A DNA stretch of 6,789 nt from a bacterium (GTDB lineage: Bacteria > Ratteibacteria > UBA8468 > B48-G9 > JAFGKM01): positions 1 through 6,789 of the forward strand of contig JAOAEP010000046.1 in assembly GCA_026416755.1 (NCBI GenBank). Direction: 5' to 3'. The notes under the pieces are model-generated. The model was not told where the DNA came from. It saw only the letters and a program-made list of their open reading frames with translations, and did not search any database. Made by a program: the position numbers and the translations under genes. Below, in pieces: positions 5,655 through 6,789 of the stretch (the first letter of the stretch is position 1; the number at the start of each line of letters is the position of its first letter).

Positions 5655-6789
5655 TCAGGACTCCTTAAAGAAAGCAAATATCTTATAAACACAAATATAG
5701 ACATAAATTCTAATCTTCCAATCCACATTTCAATTATATAAACTACTTTTAAAAAATTGGGCATATTTGGATTCGTTATTCCTACAGAGAGACCAACATT
5801 TGCACAAGCACTTGTTGATTCAAAAAGAGAGTGAAGAAAGGGATAACCAAAAAAAGTTCCTATAATTCCACCAATAAGATATGTAGTTATATACATCATT
5901 ATAATTATTGAGGAGGTTTTTATGTGTAGATCGGAAAGATAAATATCTTTTATATGATGGAACTTTTCAACTATAACAGTAGAAAATGGGAAACTATAAC
6001 CTTTAACTTCTTTTTTTATTTCTTTGAACATCAATCCTATCCTCAACATTTTAATTCCACCAGAAGTTGAACATGAACAACCTCCAAATCCCATTGCAAT
6101 TATTAAAAAAATTAGTGAAAAATCATTCCAATTCTTAAGAAAATATGGATCTATGTTTGAATAACCAACACCTGTGTGTCCTGATATAATTTGGTAAGAA
6201 ACAATTCTAAAACTAGAAAGAAAATCGCTATTAAAAGTTTTAATATAACCAATGAAAGAGAATAAAGTAAGAATAGTCAAACTTAATAAAAAAACTTTTA
6301 ACTCATAATTTTCAAAAATTTCTTTAAATTTACCCGTCCATACTGCATAATGGAGTCCAAAACTAATAGCACCAAGTATAACGACAAGGGCTGTAACTAT
6401 ATCCAAAAGAGTACTATGATAATAATAAATATTTTGTGTTTGAACACTGAAACCTGCAGTATCCCATCCCGCCATAAAAATGCAGATACCATGAAAAAAA
6501 GCACGAGAAGGACTTATACCATGAAATATATTTAAAAACGAAATTATAAGTGTAAAAATTATAAGATAACACAATGAAACAGTCCAGATAAATTTTGCTG
6601 TTTGAACTACATTGGGAAGAATTTTTTCTTCCCTTGCTTCCCCAACGTAAATTTTAAAAGCAGTTGCCCCTTTAAAAAATATCAAAAGTCCTACAAGAAT
6701 AATTCCTTGTCCTCCAATAAAACACATAAAATGACGCCAGAAATTATAAGAATATGCCATATGGTCAAGGTCATTAACAAGAACAAGCC
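5651..6789 (-). CDS. trkH: TrkH-family potassium uptake protein, membrane subunit; 5' end cut by window
   Basis: TrkH is the K+-translocating membrane subunit of Trk uptake systems, normally gated by a cytoplasmic NAD/ATP-binding TrkA-type partner, not seen here. The frame stays open from 5651 to the right edge: nine codons ahead of the ATG at 6760 read LVLVNDLDH and continue the conserved run into WRHF..FIGGQGI, so that ATG is internal. Family members have about 480 residues, so roughly 100, including the first pore loop, are outside. Visible pore-loop filters: DTAGFSVQ, HTGVGYSN and ANVGLSVG. GGCSCSTSGGIKMLRI is the family hallmark before a cytoplasmic basic stretch (FKEIKKEVKG). Many hydrophobic helices follow, ending IEMWIGRLEFMSIFVFIRYLLSL. 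The stop overlaps the start of the OB-fold gene by 4 nt. Two Arg codons are CGT (WRHF, SRAFFH), whereas the other genes here use AGA/AGG. Confidence 0.93.
   Translation of the reverse strand, partial: LVLVNDLDHMAYSYNFWRHFMCFIGGQGIILVGLLIFFKGATAFKIYVGEAREEKILPNVVQTAKFIWTVSLCYLIIFTLIISFLNIFHGISPSRAFFHGICIFMAGWDTAGFSVQTQNIYYYHSTLLDIVTALVVILGAISFGLHYAVWTGKFKEIFENYELKVFLLSLTILTLFSFIGYIKTFNSDFLSSFRIVSYQIISGHTGVGYSNIDPYFLKNWNDFSLIFLIIAMGFGGCSCSTSGGIKMLRIGLMFKEIKKEVKGYSFPFSTVIVEKFHHIKDIYLSDLHIKTSSIIIMMYITTYLIGGIIGTFFGYPFLHSLFESTSACANVGLSVGITNPNMPNFLKVVYIIEMWIGRLEFMSIFVFIRYLLSLRSPE
5661..5666 (-). promoter_or_regulatory. Shine-Dalgarno site of the OB-fold gene, inside the trkH 3' end
   Basis: On the minus strand AAGGAG stands 6 nt before the ATG at 5654 and lies within the last trkH codons (Leu-Arg-Ser). 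With the ATGA start/stop overlap it indicates translational coupling and fixes the start. Confidence 0.85.

Noticed and set aside
1..6789. CRISPR arrays, insertion sequences, att sites, toxin-antitoxin or defence genes, riboswitches.
   Set aside because: No regularly spaced repeats, transposase or integrase motifs, terminal inverted repeats or long structured leaders were seen. All sizeable gaps are under 100 nt and are explained by promoters.

Overview
This is an AT-rich bacterial chromosomal segment (about 30% G+C or less by eye) with closely packed housekeeping genes and no sign of mobile elements, phage, CRISPR or defence genes. It holds seven protein genes, two of them cut by the window ends, and two tRNA genes. 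Bacterial affiliation follows from MiaB, TrkH, DUF4321 and sigma70-like promoter boxes. An archaeal-type phosphoglycerate mutase, a DUF362-ferredoxin protein and alanine dehydrogenase fit an anaerobe. tRNA genes without encoded CCA and Arg codons that are almost all AGA/AGG suit a low-GC lineage. I cannot name the phylum; an uncultivated low-GC anaerobe is a guess.

Layout, left to right. 1-2154, minus strand: a two-gene operon, DUF362-ferredoxin protein (2154-1060) then apgM (from 1046, running out of the left edge). 2155-2252: a divergent promoter region containing a perfect TATAAT/ATTATA palindrome. 2253-3323, plus strand: ald, alanine dehydrogenase. 3359-3515, minus strand: tRNA-Arg(TCT) then tRNA-Lys(CTT), with a clear promoter at 3530-3558, converging on ald. 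3610-5176, plus strand: a DUF4321 membrane protein and miaB, 7 nt apart. 5169-6789, minus strand: trkH (start outside the right edge) and, overlapping its stop codon by 4 nt, a small exported OB-fold-like protein whose 3' end overlaps the miaB stop region by 8 nt.

How the genes work together: TrkH is the membrane subunit of a K+ uptake system, and the coupled OB-fold-like protein may be made with it in fixed proportion. ApgM links 3- and 2-phosphoglycerate in glycolysis/gluconeogenesis, and Ald links pyruvate with alanine and NADH. The DUF362-ferredoxin protein may be a redox protein, but its role is unknown. MiaB modifies tRNAs that read UNN codons, so its neighbouring tRNA-Lys and tRNA-Arg are not expected substrates.

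No clear new system is visible. The most interesting signals are small-scale: several first-in-unit genes lack a Shine-Dalgarno and have TATAAT 3-9 nt before ATG, while operon-internal genes have AAGGAG. The symmetrical -10 element and the trkH/OB-fold coupling are also worth a look.
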